Source: Halorubrum trapanicum
GTDB lineage: Archaea; Halobacteriota; Halobacteria; Halobacteriales; Haloferacaceae
Length of the DNA: 64,000 nucleotides
Assembly (NCBI RefSeq): GCF_002355655.1
Contig: NZ_AP017569.1
Location: 1,302,001-1,366,000, forward strand
Direction of reading: 5' to 3'
Part shown: one piece after another, positions 34,414 through 43,088 of the stretch
Position numbering within the stretch: position 1 is the stretch's first letter
Layout of the letters: every line of letters begins with the position of its first letter
The notes under the pieces: generated by a model
What the model was told of the DNA's origin: nothing
Databases searched by the model: none
Seen by the model: only the letters and a program-made list of their open reading frames with translations
Made by a program: the position numbers and the translations under genes

Positions 34414-35226
34414 ATGAGCCTCTCGCTCGACGCGACCCAGCTCGACCGCTACTCTCGACACGTCATCCTCGACGACGTCGGCCCGGAGGGGCAAAAGCGG
34501 CTGCTCGACGCCCGCGTCCTCGTCGTCGGCGCGGGCGGGCTCGGCGCGCCGGCGATCCAGTACCTCGCGGCCGCGGGCGTCGGGACGATCGGGATCGTCG
34601 ACGACGACGTCGTCGAGCGGTCGAACCTCCAGCGGCAGGTGATCCACGGCGACGGCGACGTGGGTCGCAAGAAGGTCGACTCGGCGGCGGAGTTCGTCGC
34701 CGACCTCAACCCCGACGTCGACGTCGAGCGCCACGAGCTGCGCCTCGACGCGGGCAACGCCCGCGAGCTGATCGCAGATCACGACGTCGTCGTCGACTGC
34801 TCGGACAACTTCGCCACCCGCTACGTGGTGAACGACGCCGCCCGGATCGAGGGGGTTCCGGTCTCGCACGGCGCGATCTACAAGTTCGAGGGGCAGGTGA
34901 CGACGCTCTCGCCCGACGGCCCCTGCTACCGCTGTCTGTTCCCCGAGCCGCCCGAGCCGGGGACGGTACCGGACTGCGCCAGCACGGGCGTCCTCGGCGT
35001 CCTCCCCGGGACGGTCGGCTGCCTCCAGGCGACGGAGGCGGTGAAGGTGATCATGGACGTGGGCGAGCCGCTCGTCGGGCGGATGCTGTTCTACGACGCG
35101 ATGGACCTCTCGTTCGAGACGGTGCCGTACGCGCGCAACCCCGACTGCCCGGTGTGCGGCGACGACGGAATCGACAGCATCGACGGGATCGACTACGCGG
35201 CCGGCTGCCAGATCGACGCGGCCTGA
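34414..35226 (+). CDS. ubaA: E1-like SAMP-activating enzyme UbaA (MoeB/ThiF/HesA family)
   Basis: This 270-residue enzyme adenylates the C-terminus of ubiquitin-like SAMP proteins, serving protein sampylation, tRNA thiolation and molybdopterin synthesis in haloarchaea. It has the ATP-binding VLVVGAGGLGAPAIQYLAAAGVG, the RSNLQRQV arginine finger region, two CxxC zinc pairs (CYRC, CPVC) and the catalytic Cys188 in VPDCASTGVLG, the same position as in Haloferax UbaA. The ATG is preceded by an ATTATATCC box about 30 bp upstream. Confidence 0.94.
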   Translation: MSLSLDATQLDRYSRHVILDDVGPEGQKRLLDARVLVVGAGGLGAPAIQYLAAAGVGTIGIVDDDVVERSNLQRQVIHGDGDVGRKKVDSAAEFVADLNPDVDVERHELRLDAGNARELIADHDVVVDCSDNFATRYVVNDAARIEGVPVSHGAIYKFEGQVTTLSPDGPCYRCLFPEPPEPGTVPDCASTGVLGVLPGTVGCLQATEAVKVIMDVGEPLVGRMLFYDAMDLSFETVPYARNPDCPVCGDDGIDSIDGIDYAAGCQIDAA

Positions 35227-35266
35227 TTGGGTCGGGCCGGCGTCCTCGCCGACCCGCCGCGAACGC

Positions 35267-35671
35267 TCACAGCGGCCGGTCGGCCATCGCGCTCCCCGCG
35301 GTGACGCCGGCGTCCTCGTCGACGAACCCCGACCGGACGCACCACCGGCAGTACTGATATCCCGCCCGGTTTTCGGCGCCGCAGTGGCGGCAGACGACGG
35401 TCTCCCCGTCGGCGTCGAGCGGCGGGGGGTCGTCCCCACCGCCTCCGTCGCCCGCCTCGCCAGTCGGATCGGCGTCCGAGTCGCCGTCGAGCGCGAGCGT
35501 CGGCCCGACATCGGCGCCCTCGCCGTCGCCGTCCGACGACCGGGTCGCGACCGAGCCGAACAGCTCCGCGGGGTCGCGGTTCCGCCGGACGAGCAGCCAC
35601 GTCACCGCGAGGTTGAGCGCGGCCACGCCGGCGAAGATCGCGGCGAGCGGGAGGAGCTGATCACCCGTCAT
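35267..35671 (-). CDS. Small membrane-anchored zinc-ribbon protein
   Basis: This 134-residue protein has an N-terminal membrane helix (LLPLAAIFAGVAALNLAVTWLL), a long acidic Gly/Asp linker (residues 45-85) and a C-terminal zinc ribbon with two CxxC pairs (CRHC, CRWC). It is convergent with ubaA. No function can be assigned; the ribbon would face the cytoplasm if the N-terminus is outside. Confidence 0.62.
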   Translation of the reverse strand: MTGDQLLPLAAIFAGVAALNLAVTWLLVRRNRDPAELFGSVATRSSDGDGEGADVGPTLALDGDSDADPTGEAGDGGGGDDPPPLDADGETVVCRHCGAENRAGYQYCRWCVRSGFVDEDAGVTAGSAMADRPL

Positions 35672-35743
35672 ATGCGTAATGTTACCATCCCAGCGTTTTG
35701 TGTCTGACGGTGGGACCGGTCGGTCGGCGCGGTGCGGTGGGGT

Positions 35744-35811
35744 CGCTCGGCCGGTTCGGCGATCTCGATTGGCCGGTTCGGCGGTTCCGCTCGGCCGGTT
35801 CGGCGGTTCCG
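35744..35811. repeat. Short direct repeats (CCGGTTCGGCG) upstream of ridA
   Basis: The string GGCCGGTTCGGCG recurs three times within 68 bp, the last two copies within a nearly perfect 22-bp unit (GCTCGGCCGGTTCGGCGGTTCC). It lies 45-110 bp before the ridA start. It could be replication slippage or a regulator-binding array. Confidence 0.6.
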
Positions 35812-35853
35812 CTCCAGAGTACTCTTGAGGCCGCCGGTCGAAGGCACACCCGC

Positions 35854-36234
35854 ATGAAAGAGACCATTCACACGGACGACGCCCCGGCGGCGGTGGGCGC
35901 GTACAGCCAGGCGACGACCGACGGCGACCTCGTCTTCACGGCCGGGCAGATTCCGCTGACGCCCGCGGGCGACCTGCTCGACGACGCGCCGATCGCGGAC
36001 CAGACGGAGCAGGCGCTCGACAACCTCCTCGCGGTGCTGGAGGAGGCGGGCGCCGGGGCCGAGGACGTGCTGAAGACGACGGTGTTCATGGCCGACATCG
36101 ACGACTTCGACGAGATGAACGAGACGTACGCCGACTACTTCGACGAGTCCCCGCCGGCCCGCTCCGCGGTCGAGGCGGGCGCGCTCCCGAAGGGGGCCGG
36201 CGTCGAGATCGAGGCGGTCGCCGTCGTCGAGTAG
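35854..36234 (+). CDS. ridA: RidA family enamine/imine deaminase
   Basis: This 126-residue trimeric-barrel protein hydrolyses reactive 2-aminoacrylate/imine intermediates released by PLP enzymes such as threonine dehydratase, whose gene is also in this window but far away. Family motifs are VGAYSQATTDGDLVFTAGQIPL, the near-C-terminal arginine in SPPARSAVEAGALPKGAGVEIEA and an intact length. I chose the ATG at 35854, since earlier in-frame codons run through the repeat. The stop codon is followed directly by the next gene's ATG. Confidence 0.92.
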   Translation: MKETIHTDDAPAAVGAYSQATTDGDLVFTAGQIPLTPAGDLLDDAPIADQTEQALDNLLAVLEEAGAGAEDVLKTTVFMADIDDFDEMNETYADYFDESPPARSAVEAGALPKGAGVEIEAVAVVE

Positions 36235-36528
36235 ATGGTCGACGGCGAGGAGGGGTCGGAGAGCGAGGCGGACGCCGCGACCGATGGGTCCGTCCCCGCG
36301 CCCGGCGCGGCGGCCACGCCGCGCGCCAGAGCGCGCTCCGCGGCGCTGTGGGGGATCGTCGGCGGGTTCGCCTTCCTTGTCCTCGCGCAGGGGTACCGGC
36401 TCCTCGGTCCCGGATCGCTGCCGGTCGGCTTCGGCGGGTTGGCGCTCGTCGCGGTCGCGGTGGCGGTCGCGTCGGCCGGTCTTACGTACCTCGCCGAAGC
36501 CCGGGTGCGTGCGAAAAGAAGGACTTAA
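36235..36528 (+). CDS. Small two-helix membrane protein
   Basis: This 97-residue protein starts immediately after the ridA stop, so it is almost certainly cotranscribed. An acidic N-terminus of about 30 residues is followed by two hydrophobic helices (AALWGIVGGFAFLVLAQGYRLL and GLALVAVAVAVASAGLTYLA) and a basic tail (RVRAKRRT). The positive tail suggests both ends are in the cytoplasm. No known function. Confidence 0.65.
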   Translation: MVDGEEGSESEADAATDGSVPAPGAAATPRARARSAALWGIVGGFAFLVLAQGYRLLGPGSLPVGFGGLALVAVAVAVASAGLTYLAEARVRAKRRT

Positions 36529-36555
36529 CAGTCGCACCGGATTATCTCCGCGTGA

Positions 36556-36637
36556 GCCAGGATGGCCGAGTGGTAAGGCGCACGCCTGGAAAGCGTGTTC
36601 CCATCCGGGATCGGGGGTTCAAATCCCTCTCCTGGCG
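36556..36637 (+). tRNA. tRNA-Ser (GGA anticodon)
   Basis: An 82-nt type II tRNA folds with acceptor arms GCCAGGA / TCCTGGC, anticodon loop CTGGAAA giving GGA, a long variable arm and a GGTTCAAATCC T-arm. The discriminator is G, as usual for tRNA-Ser, and no CCA is encoded. It reads UCC/UCU codons. Its 3' 22 nt are repeated twice downstream (see the array). Confidence 0.96.
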
Positions 36638-37018
36638 CTTCGCTGTCGCAACAACGAGCGAGGAGCGACAGCGACGAGCGAGTACCGCGACAGCGAAGTG
36701 CGGACGGATTTGAACCCTATCAGTCGCGCGCAGCGAACGCAGTGAGCGAGCACGTCTGATTTCGGTTCAAATCCCTCTCCTGGCGTTTTCGACGAACGAC
36801 ACGGCGAGCGTAGCGAGCCGTTCGTCGAAAACCGAGACTGAGATTTGAACCAGGGAGTGAAGCGAGCGGTGCGAGGTGCGAGCGAAGCGAGCACCTCGAT
36901 TGCGAGCGGCGAAGCCGCGAGCAGCGAGCGGAACGACTGAGGTTCAAATCCCTCTCCTGGCGTTCTGCCGACGCCGAATACGAGCGAGGAGCGACAGCGA
37001 CGAGCGAGTTCGGCGTCG
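36616..37018 (+). repeat. Tandem tRNA-Ser 3'-end/hairpin cassettes
   Basis: The last 22 nt of tRNA-Ser (GGTTCAAATCC...CTGGCG) occur at 36616-36637, 36764-36785 and 36941-36962. Each is followed at once by a private inverted repeat: 12-nt arms at 36638-36649/36687-36698, 13-nt arms at 36786-36798/36819-36831 and 10-nt arms at 36969-36978/37009-37018. The loops of the first and third share an identical 28-bp GAGCGA-rich sequence. Inverted partial copies of the T-arm sequence (GATTTGAACC) lie at 36707-36716 and 36842-36851. No ORF with coding character is present. Confidence 0.85.
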
Positions 37019-37070
37019 ACGCTCCTGTCTAACTGCCTATTTATAAGAGACCGAGCGATGTCGCTGGTGA

Positions 37071-37379
37071 TTATTTATAAACAGTTGACTACGGATCGGC
37101 GGCGAACACCGCCAAAGCCCCAACCGTGAGGAGTTCGGACGCTCGCTGTGCTCCTCGCTCAGTCGCTCCGCTCCTTCGCTGCGGTGCTTGCGTCGCCTCC
37201 GAACTCCTCACGGTTGCCCCTTTGAGTCCCACCCCGACCGCGACCGCACCGCAGCCTCACGCCTCCCCAGCCTCGTCAGTCGCCTCCGCTTTGCTCCGGC
37301 GACTGACTCCCTCGCGCGGTGCTGCTCGGCCGCGGAGCGGCCTCGCAGGCACGCGCCACCGCCTCGTTCATTTATAAGT
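37071..37379 (+). repeat. Multi-hairpin intergenic repeat, copy C
   Basis: The copy starts at TTATTTATAAAC with leader CGGATCGGCGGCGAACACC and GCCAAAGCCCCA. Hairpin 1 arms at 37121-37139 and 37198-37216 are perfectly complementary over 19 nt but differ from copy A at about half the positions, so both arms changed together. Hairpin 2 here is AGTCGCC/GGCGACT and hairpin 3 GGCCGC/GCGGCC. It ends at TTTATAAGTA. Another TATTTATAAG box lies just upstream at 37038-37047. It follows the tRNA-Ser cassettes. Confidence 0.85.
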
Positions 37380-37527
37380 AATCGTCGCTGCCGGCTGTCG
37401 ATATTTAAATATCCAGTCGCTGTTGTCGGGCTGCGCTACTTCGACGGCGTCCGCTCCCGCCGCTTGGGGATACGTCCGCACACCGACACAAGACTCATAA
37501 GTATGGGTGTAGTTGACACGGGTGACG

Positions 37528-37695
37528 ATGCCAGACACGAAATCGGGCCGCGAGCGGAAAGGGAGGAACAAGCGCCGCCAACTCGAGAACCACCTCGCAC
37601 GGCGCGAACTCGACGCGGACGACGAACCGCCGGAACCGTACCGCGAGGCCACCGACGCGGAGTTCCTCGCCGAGTCCGACGACGCGGCCCGGTGA
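37528..37695 (+). CDS. Small charged hypothetical protein
   Basis: This 55-residue protein has a basic first half (KSGRERKGRNKRRQLENHLARREL) and an acidic second half (DADDEPPEPYREATDAEFLAESDD). The ATG at 37528 is chosen over an upstream TTG. The polar, helix-prone sequence has no cysteines or membrane segment. It ends 102 bp before topA and reads the same way. Composition matches genuine haloarchaeal small proteins, but no function is known. Confidence 0.58.
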   Translation: MPDTKSGRERKGRNKRRQLENHLARRELDADDEPPEPYREATDAEFLAESDDAAR

Positions 37696-37797
37696 CGGTC
37701 GCGCGCCGATTCGTTCTTTGAGGCCATCCGTCCCCGAGCCTGCCCGCAATCTCGCGTCGCGAAAGCTTTAGACCCGGGAGCGGCGTATCTCGGCGCA

Positions 37798-40395
37798 ATG
37801 AGTCGCGGCCCCGAGCTGATAATCACGGAGAAGGACAACGCGGCGCGGCGCATCGCCGACATCCTGAGCGGCGAGTCCGCGACCGCGGAGCGGATGAACG
37901 ACGTCAACGTCTACGAGTGGGGCGGCAAGCGGTGTATCGGGCTCTCCGGCCACGTCGTCGGCGTGGACTTCCCCGCCGAGTACAACGACTGGCGCGACGT
38001 CGAGCCCGTCGAGCTGATCGACGCGCCCGTCACCAAGACCCCGACGCAGGAGGGGATCGTTGCCGCGCTGCGCCGACTCGCGCGCAACGCCTCCCGTGTC
38101 GTCATCGCGACAGACTACGACCGCGAGGGCGAGCTCATCGGCAAGGAGGCGTACGAGCTGGTCCGCGAGGTGAACGAGGACGTCCCCGTCGACCGCGTGC
38201 GCTTCTCGTCGATCACCGAAAACGAGGTCCAGGAGGCGTTCGCGAACCCCGACGACCTCGACTTCGAGCTGGCGGCCGCCGGCGAGGCCCGACAGACGAT
38301 CGACCTCACGTGGGGCGCGGCGCTCACGCGGTTCCTCTCCCTCTCGGCCCGACAGATGGGCGACGACTTCATCTCCGTCGGCAGGGTCCAGGGGCCGACG
38401 CTCAAGCTCATCGTCGACCGCGAGCGCGAGATCCAGGCGTTCGACCCCGAGTCCTACTGGGAGCTGACGGGCGAGCTGGCGAAGTCGGGCGGCGACCCGT
38501 TCGAGGCGCGCTACTTCTATTTAAACGACGAGGGCAACGAGCGCGAGCGCGTCTGGGACGAGGCGGTCGCCGAGACGCTCACCGAGGCGCTCGCCGCGGC
38601 CGAGGGAGCGACCGTCGACGACGTCACCCGCCGGACGCAGACCGACGACCCGCCGACGCCGTTCAACACCACCGCGTTCATCCGCGCGGCGGGGTCGCTC
38701 GGCTACTCCGCGCAGCGCGCCATGTCGCTCGCGGAGGACCTCTACACCGCCGGCTACGTCACCTATCCCCGGACCGACAACACGGTGTACCCCGACGACT
38801 TGGAGCCCGAGGAGCTGATCGAGGAGCTTTCGGCGGCCTCGACGTTCGGAAAAGACGCCGCGAGCCTGCTCGCCGAGGACCGCGAGATCGAGCCGACCGA
38901 GGGCGACGAGGAGACGACGGACCACCCGCCGATCCACCCGACCGGCGAGCTCCCCTCGGCCTCCGACCTCTCCGACGACGAGTGGGAGGTGTACGAGCTG
39001 ATCGTTCGCCGGTTCCTCGCGACCTGCGCCGACCCCGCGACGTGGGAGCGCCTGCGCGTCGTGGCGCTCGCGAACGGCGAGGCGACGCCGATCGCCGAGG
39101 GCGCCGACGGGCTCGCCGCGCTCCGCGATCCGGACGACGCGTCGAAGCCGGCCGACCTCGTCGCGGACGGCGGCCTGCGGCTGAAGGCCAACGGGAAGCG
39201 GCTCCTGGAGGCCGGCTACCACGACGTCTACCCGTACCGCTCCAGCGACGAGCGGATCGTCCCGGACGTCGAGGTCGGCGAGACGCTGTCGCTGTCGAAC
39301 CGGGTTACCGAGGGCAAGGAGACGCAGCCGCCCCGCCGCTACGGCCAGTCGCGGCTCATCGAGGAGATGGAGAAGCGGCAGCTGGGCACGAAGGCGACCC
39401 GCCACCGGACCATCGAGAAGCTGTACGACCGCAACTACGTCGAGAGCGACCCGCCGCGGCCGACGCGGCTCGCGGAGGCGGTCGTCGAGGCCGCCGAGGA
39501 GTTCGCCGACCGGATCGTGAGCGAGGAGATGACCGCCCAGCTCGAACAGGACATGGCGGCCATCGCGGCCGGCGAGAAGGAGTACGACGAGGTGACCGAG
39601 GCCTCCCGCGAGCTGCTCTCGCGCGTGTTCGACGACCTCACCGAGTCGCGCGAGGCGGTCGGCGACCACCTCCAGAACTCGCTGAAGGCGGACAAGACGC
39701 TCGGTCCGTGTCCCGAGTGCGGCGCGGACCTCCTCGTCCGGAAGTCGCGACAGGGGTCGTACTTCGTCGGCTGCGACGGCTACCCCGACTGCGAGTACAC
39801 CCTCCCGCTCCCCTCGACCGGGAAGCCGCTCATCCTCGACGAGACCTGCGAGGAGCACGGGCTCCGCCACGTGAAGATGCTCGCCGGCCGGAAGACGTTC
39901 GTCCACGGCTGCCCGCAGTGTAAGGCGGACGAGGCCGACGAGCAGGAGGACGAGGTGATCGGCGTCTGTCCGGACTGCGGTGCGGAACACGGCGGGGAGC
40001 TCGCGATCAAGCGCCTCCGCTCCGGCTCCCGGCTCGTCGGCTGTACGCGCTACCCCGACTGCGACTACTCGCTGCCGCTCCCCCGCCGCGGCGAGATCGA
40101 AATCACCGACGAGACCTGCGAGGACCACGACCTCCCCCACCTCCGCGTCCACTCCGGCGACGAGCCGTGGGAGCTCGGCTGTCCGATCTGTAACTACCGC
40201 GAGTTCACGGCCCGCCAGGAGGGGTCGGAGCTCCAGGCGGTCGAGGGGATCGGCGAGAAGACCGCCGCGAAGCTGAAGGACGCCGGCGTCGACGGCGTCG
40301 ACGAGCTCAAGTCGGCCGACCCGGACGCCCTCGCGAGCGACGTCGACGGCGTGGGCGCCGACACCGTCCGCGACTGGCAGGCCAAAGCGGACTGA
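37798..40395 (+). CDS. topA: DNA topoisomerase I (type IA)
   Basis: This 865-residue enzyme relaxes negative supercoils. The Toprim domain begins LIITEKDNAARRIADIL and has the DYDREGELIG acidic triad. The active-site tyrosine is Tyr323 in GYVTYPRTDNT. The C-terminus has three cysteine zinc modules (CPECGADLL, CPDCGAEHGG and later CPIC). It ends with a helix-hairpin-helix pair (GIGEKTAAKLKDAGV, DGVGADTVRDWQ) that adds DNA binding and is typical of haloarchaeal TopA. A CTTTAGAC box lies about 27 bp before the ATG. Confidence 0.96.
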   Translation: MSRGPELIITEKDNAARRIADILSGESATAERMNDVNVYEWGGKRCIGLSGHVVGVDFPAEYNDWRDVEPVELIDAPVTKTPTQEGIVAALRRLARNASRVVIATDYDREGELIGKEAYELVREVNEDVPVDRVRFSSITENEVQEAFANPDDLDFELAAAGEARQTIDLTWGAALTRFLSLSARQMGDDFISVGRVQGPTLKLIVDREREIQAFDPESYWELTGELAKSGGDPFEARYFYLNDEGNERERVWDEAVAETLTEALAAAEGATVDDVTRRTQTDDPPTPFNTTAFIRAAGSLGYSAQRAMSLAEDLYTAGYVTYPRTDNTVYPDDLEPEELIEELSAASTFGKDAASLLAEDREIEPTEGDEETTDHPPIHPTGELPSASDLSDDEWEVYELIVRRFLATCADPATWERLRVVALANGEATPIAEGADGLAALRDPDDASKPADLVADGGLRLKANGKRLLEAGYHDVYPYRSSDERIVPDVEVGETLSLSNRVTEGKETQPPRRYGQSRLIEEMEKRQLGTKATRHRTIEKLYDRNYVESDPPRPTRLAEAVVEAAEEFADRIVSEEMTAQLEQDMAAIAAGEKEYDEVTEASRELLSRVFDDLTESREAVGDHLQNSLKADKTLGPCPECGADLLVRKSRQGSYFVGCDGYPDCEYTLPLPSTGKPLILDETCEEHGLRHVKMLAGRKTFVHGCPQCKADEADEQEDEVIGVCPDCGAEHGGELAIKRLRSGSRLVGCTRYPDCDYSLPLPRRGEIEITDETCEDHDLPHLRVHSGDEPWELGCPICNYREFTARQEGSELQAVEGIGEKTAAKLKDAGVDGVDELKSADPDALASDVDGVGADTVRDWQAKAD

Positions 40396-40482
40396 CCGGT
40401 TTCGGGCCGACAGCTGTTTCCGGACCGACAGGACTCATAAAACCATAAACACATATGGACGGAGTGTCTCGATCATCGACAG

Positions 40483-42018
40483 ATGGGGGACCGCAGGGGA
40501 GATCCGTCGGCCGACGACCGACCGTCGCCGAGCGGCGACGCCGCCCCGACCGGGATCCTCCGGGCGTTCGTCGAGGCGGTCCCCACCCCGACGCTCGTCT
40601 GCGATCCGGAGACGCTGACGATCCGGGCCGCGAACGCGCCCGCGGCCGACCTCCTCGGGCACGACCGCGGCACGCTGACGCTGATGGGTCTCCCGGACGT
40701 CGGCGAGAACGAGGTCACCGTTTCCGGCGAGTCGATCGCCGACGTCGCTGCCGCCGCGCCGGCCGCGGGATCCCCCGCTTCCGCCGACTCGGGCGCCGCG
40801 GTCGAGCAGTTCGAGTGGGACCTCCGGCTCGGGAATCCGGGACTGCGGGTCGACGCGGCGCTCCGCGCGGCGACGATCGCCGGCGACGAGTGGCTCGTCG
40901 TCGGCCTCTCCGACGCCACCGCCCGCGTCGCCGCCGAGGCCGAGCGCGCCGCCGAGCGCCGACTGGTCGACGCCGTCGCCGAGACCGTCCCGCTCGCGCT
41001 GTTCCGCTGTACCGAGGAGGGGACGCTCTCGCGGTGGAACGAGCGGCTCGCGGCCGACTCGGGATACGACCCCGAGTCGCTGTCGGGGCGTGCGCTCACC
41101 TCGCTGTTCGACGAGGAGACGAGCGGCCTCGTGAGCGACTCCCTCTCTAGGGTGTACCGCGAGGGGGAACCCGCCTCCTGCGAGGCGCAGCTGCTCACCC
41201 GCTCCGGCGAGCGCGTCCCGTACCGGCTCTCGCTCGGGCCCGTCACCGACGGCGATCGGGTCGTGGGCGCGGTCGGCGTCGGCGAGGATCTCACCGAGGC
41301 GTCGCTCAGGGAGGAGCGGCTCGCGGTGTTGACGCGCGTCCTGCGGCACAACTTCCGGAACGACCTCAACGTGGTCACGGGGTTCACCGGGCGGGCCATC
41401 GAGGCGGTCGACGACCCCGACCTGGTCGCCGAGCTCGAACGCGTCGTCGACACCGCCGAACGACTGCTCCGGCTCGGCGAGACCTCCCGGAAGGTGGAGC
41501 GGCTGCTCTCCTATCGGCCCTCGCCGCGGCCGGTCGCGCTCGCGCCCGCGGTGGACGCGGCGCTCGAATCGCTCGACGAGGAGGTCCGCGCCCGGGCGAC
41601 CGTCGATGTCGACGTTCCCGAGGGGCTCGCCGTCTCTGCGGTCGCGTTCCTTCCCGAGGCGATCACCGAGCTCGTCGACAACGCGGTCCGCCACAGCGAC
41701 GCGGACGCCCCCCGAGTCCGGATCTCGGCCGCGGAGCTGCCCAGCGAGTCGTGGGTCTCGCTCGTCGTCGCGGACGACGGGCCGGGGATCCCGCCGGCCG
41801 AGCGCGCCGTGCTCACCGGCGAGGAGACGCCGCTCGAACACGCGAGCGGGCTCGGCCTCTGGTACGTGAACTGGATCGTCACCGCGGGCGGCGGGAGCCT
41901 CGACATCGCCGAGAGCAAGGCCGGCGGCAGCCGGATCGAGCTGTCGCTGCGCGCCGCGGAGGAACCGCCGGAGGACGCGGACCTGTTCGATCCCGACGAG
42001 TTCGGGGACGGGGCGTAG
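40483..42018 (+). CDS. PAS-domain sensor histidine kinase
   Basis: This 511-residue soluble kinase has two PAS-like regions (about 20-150 and 165-275, the latter with RWNERLAADSGYDPESLSG). It has a haloarchaeal HisKA-type H-box, RVLRHNFRNDLNVVTGF, and a HATPase_c domain with N-box ELVDNAVRHSD, G1 VVADDGPGIP and G2 ASGLGLWYVNWIV. No transmembrane segment is visible, so it senses a cytoplasmic cue. No response regulator is adjacent, as is common for haloarchaeal kinases. Confidence 0.92.
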   Translation: MGDRRGDPSADDRPSPSGDAAPTGILRAFVEAVPTPTLVCDPETLTIRAANAPAADLLGHDRGTLTLMGLPDVGENEVTVSGESIADVAAAAPAAGSPASADSGAAVEQFEWDLRLGNPGLRVDAALRAATIAGDEWLVVGLSDATARVAAEAERAAERRLVDAVAETVPLALFRCTEEGTLSRWNERLAADSGYDPESLSGRALTSLFDEETSGLVSDSLSRVYREGEPASCEAQLLTRSGERVPYRLSLGPVTDGDRVVGAVGVGEDLTEASLREERLAVLTRVLRHNFRNDLNVVTGFTGRAIEAVDDPDLVAELERVVDTAERLLRLGETSRKVERLLSYRPSPRPVALAPAVDAALESLDEEVRARATVDVDVPEGLAVSAVAFLPEAITELVDNAVRHSDADAPRVRISAAELPSESWVSLVVADDGPGIPPAERAVLTGEETPLEHASGLGLWYVNWIVTAGGGSLDIAESKAGGSRIELSLRAAEEPPEDADLFDPDEFGDGA

Positions 42019-42034
42019 GTCGGTCGAGGAACTC

Positions 42035-42394
42035 TCACTCGTCGAGTCGCAGTTCGTCACCGACCGCCACCGACTCGGCCGCGCCCGCCGGCAGTTCGAC
42101 GACCGTGTCCGCGCGGCCGCGACCCAGCCCGACGAACGGCGCGAGCCGCTTCGTCGCCGTCACCTCGCCGTCGACGAGCCAGGCCGCGTCGATCGCGAAC
42201 GGCACGAACAGCATGTGGAGCCACCGCGTGTCGGGCTCGTCGAAGGGGAAGACCAGCGCGTAGTCGTCCGGGATAGAGCGTCGGAACATCAGGCCTCGCG
42301 CCTGTTCGAGCGTCGAGCGCGCGACGTCGACGTCGCTCGCGAGGACGGTCTCGGTCCGGTCGCTCCCCGGCGCGGGGCGATGAACGAGTCGCAC
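42035..42394 (-). CDS. DUF192 family protein
   Basis: This 119-residue protein starts at GTG and carries the DUF192 signature: ARGLMFRRSIPDDYALVFPF then RWLHMLFVPFAIDAAWLVDG. Members are often exported or phage- or plasmid-like small proteins of unknown role, but no signal peptide is seen here. It is convergent with the histidine kinase gene, with 16 bp between stops. Confidence 0.85.
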   Translation of the reverse strand: MRLVHRPAPGSDRTETVLASDVDVARSTLEQARGLMFRRSIPDDYALVFPFDEPDTRWLHMLFVPFAIDAAWLVDGEVTATKRLAPFVGLGRGRADTVVELPAGAAESVAVGDELRLDE

Positions 42395-42481
42395 GCCCGC
42401 TACCTCGCCGCGGGCGGATAAATAGCCTCTCGTTGCGGGGCCGCGGTCCGCCGGCTCCGACGCGGGCCGAGCGCGCCGGGC

Positions 42482-42736
42482 TCAGCTCGCGCCGCCGTAC
42501 GTCTCTTCGAGGTACTCGACGATGTCGTCGCTCTCGGGCATCCCCTCGATCCCGTGCTCCTCGTCGACGAGGACCGGGACGCCGGTCTGCCCGGAGACCT
42601 CCTCCACCTCCGTCCGGTCGCCGTGCGAACGCGGCACCATCACCGACTCGTACTCCAAGTCGAGCTCCGACAGCTTCGTCTTGACTTTCGCGCAGAACGG
42701 ACAGCCTTCCAGTTCGTAGAGCGTTAGGTTCGCCAT
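42482..42736 (-). CDS. Glutaredoxin-like / GST N-terminal domain protein
   Basis: This 84-residue thioredoxin-fold protein has active site GCPFC (Cys12, Cys15) and the cis-proline segment TGVPVLVDEE, followed by SDDIVEYLEETY. Haloarchaea use gamma-glutamylcysteine rather than glutathione, so it probably reduces disulfides with that thiol or through thioredoxin-like partners, by inference. A monocistronic gene. Confidence 0.87.
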   Translation of the reverse strand: MANLTLYELEGCPFCAKVKTKLSELDLEYESVMVPRSHGDRTEVEEVSGQTGVPVLVDEEHGIEGMPESDDIVEYLEETYGGAS

Positions 42737-42950
42737 CACCGTCGCGTACGGCTCGGATCCGTAAAGAGGTGCGGCCGCGGATGCGTCGGACGCGCACGGG
42801 CGGTCGGGGCGGGCGCGTCGACGATCGTCCCGTCTCGGCCGTGAATTCGGGGATAAGGGAGCCTCCCGGGTAGTGCGCGAAAACGGGGGAAAATCGGAGC
42901 GTTCGAACGGGGGAAGTCGTCGGGGCGATCGCGGTCGGCGTGGGTGTGGT

Positions 42951-43087
42951 GGTTCCGTCGGAACCTCGCCTACATCGACTGCGTCAGGCGGAGCCTGACG
43001 GTCTATGGAAATCTGTCTCCGACAGATTTCCGGCTCGCGGGTCGCTCTCGCTCCCCGCTCGCCGTTCGAGGTTCTTTCAGAACCTCG
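42951..43087. terminator. Tandem hairpins downstream of the thermosome gene
   Basis: Four hairpins lie head to tail after the minus-strand thermosome stop: AGAACCTCG/CGAGGTTCT (43067-43087), GGAAATCTGTC/GACAGATTTCC (43007-43031), CGTCAGGC/GCCTGACG (42982-43000) and GGTTCC/GGAACC (42951-42965). The thermosome 3' end, CGATGTAAGCGAGGTTC, is repeated as CGATGTAGGCGAGGTTC beside the last hairpin, so a 3'-end-plus-hairpin cassette has been duplicated. The rest of the 42737-43088 gap holds no gene. Confidence 0.65.
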
Positions 43088-43088
43088 C

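Noticed and set aside
36616..36962. Three tRNA-Ser genes in tandem
   Set aside because: Only the 3' 22 nt are repeated; the second and third copies lack the D-arm, anticodon arm and 5' acceptor strand, so they cannot be functional tRNAs.
42737..43088. A protein gene in the gap before the thermosome terminators
   Set aside because: Frames there run through perfect hairpins and a duplicated 3' end and have no plausible start or family similarity.
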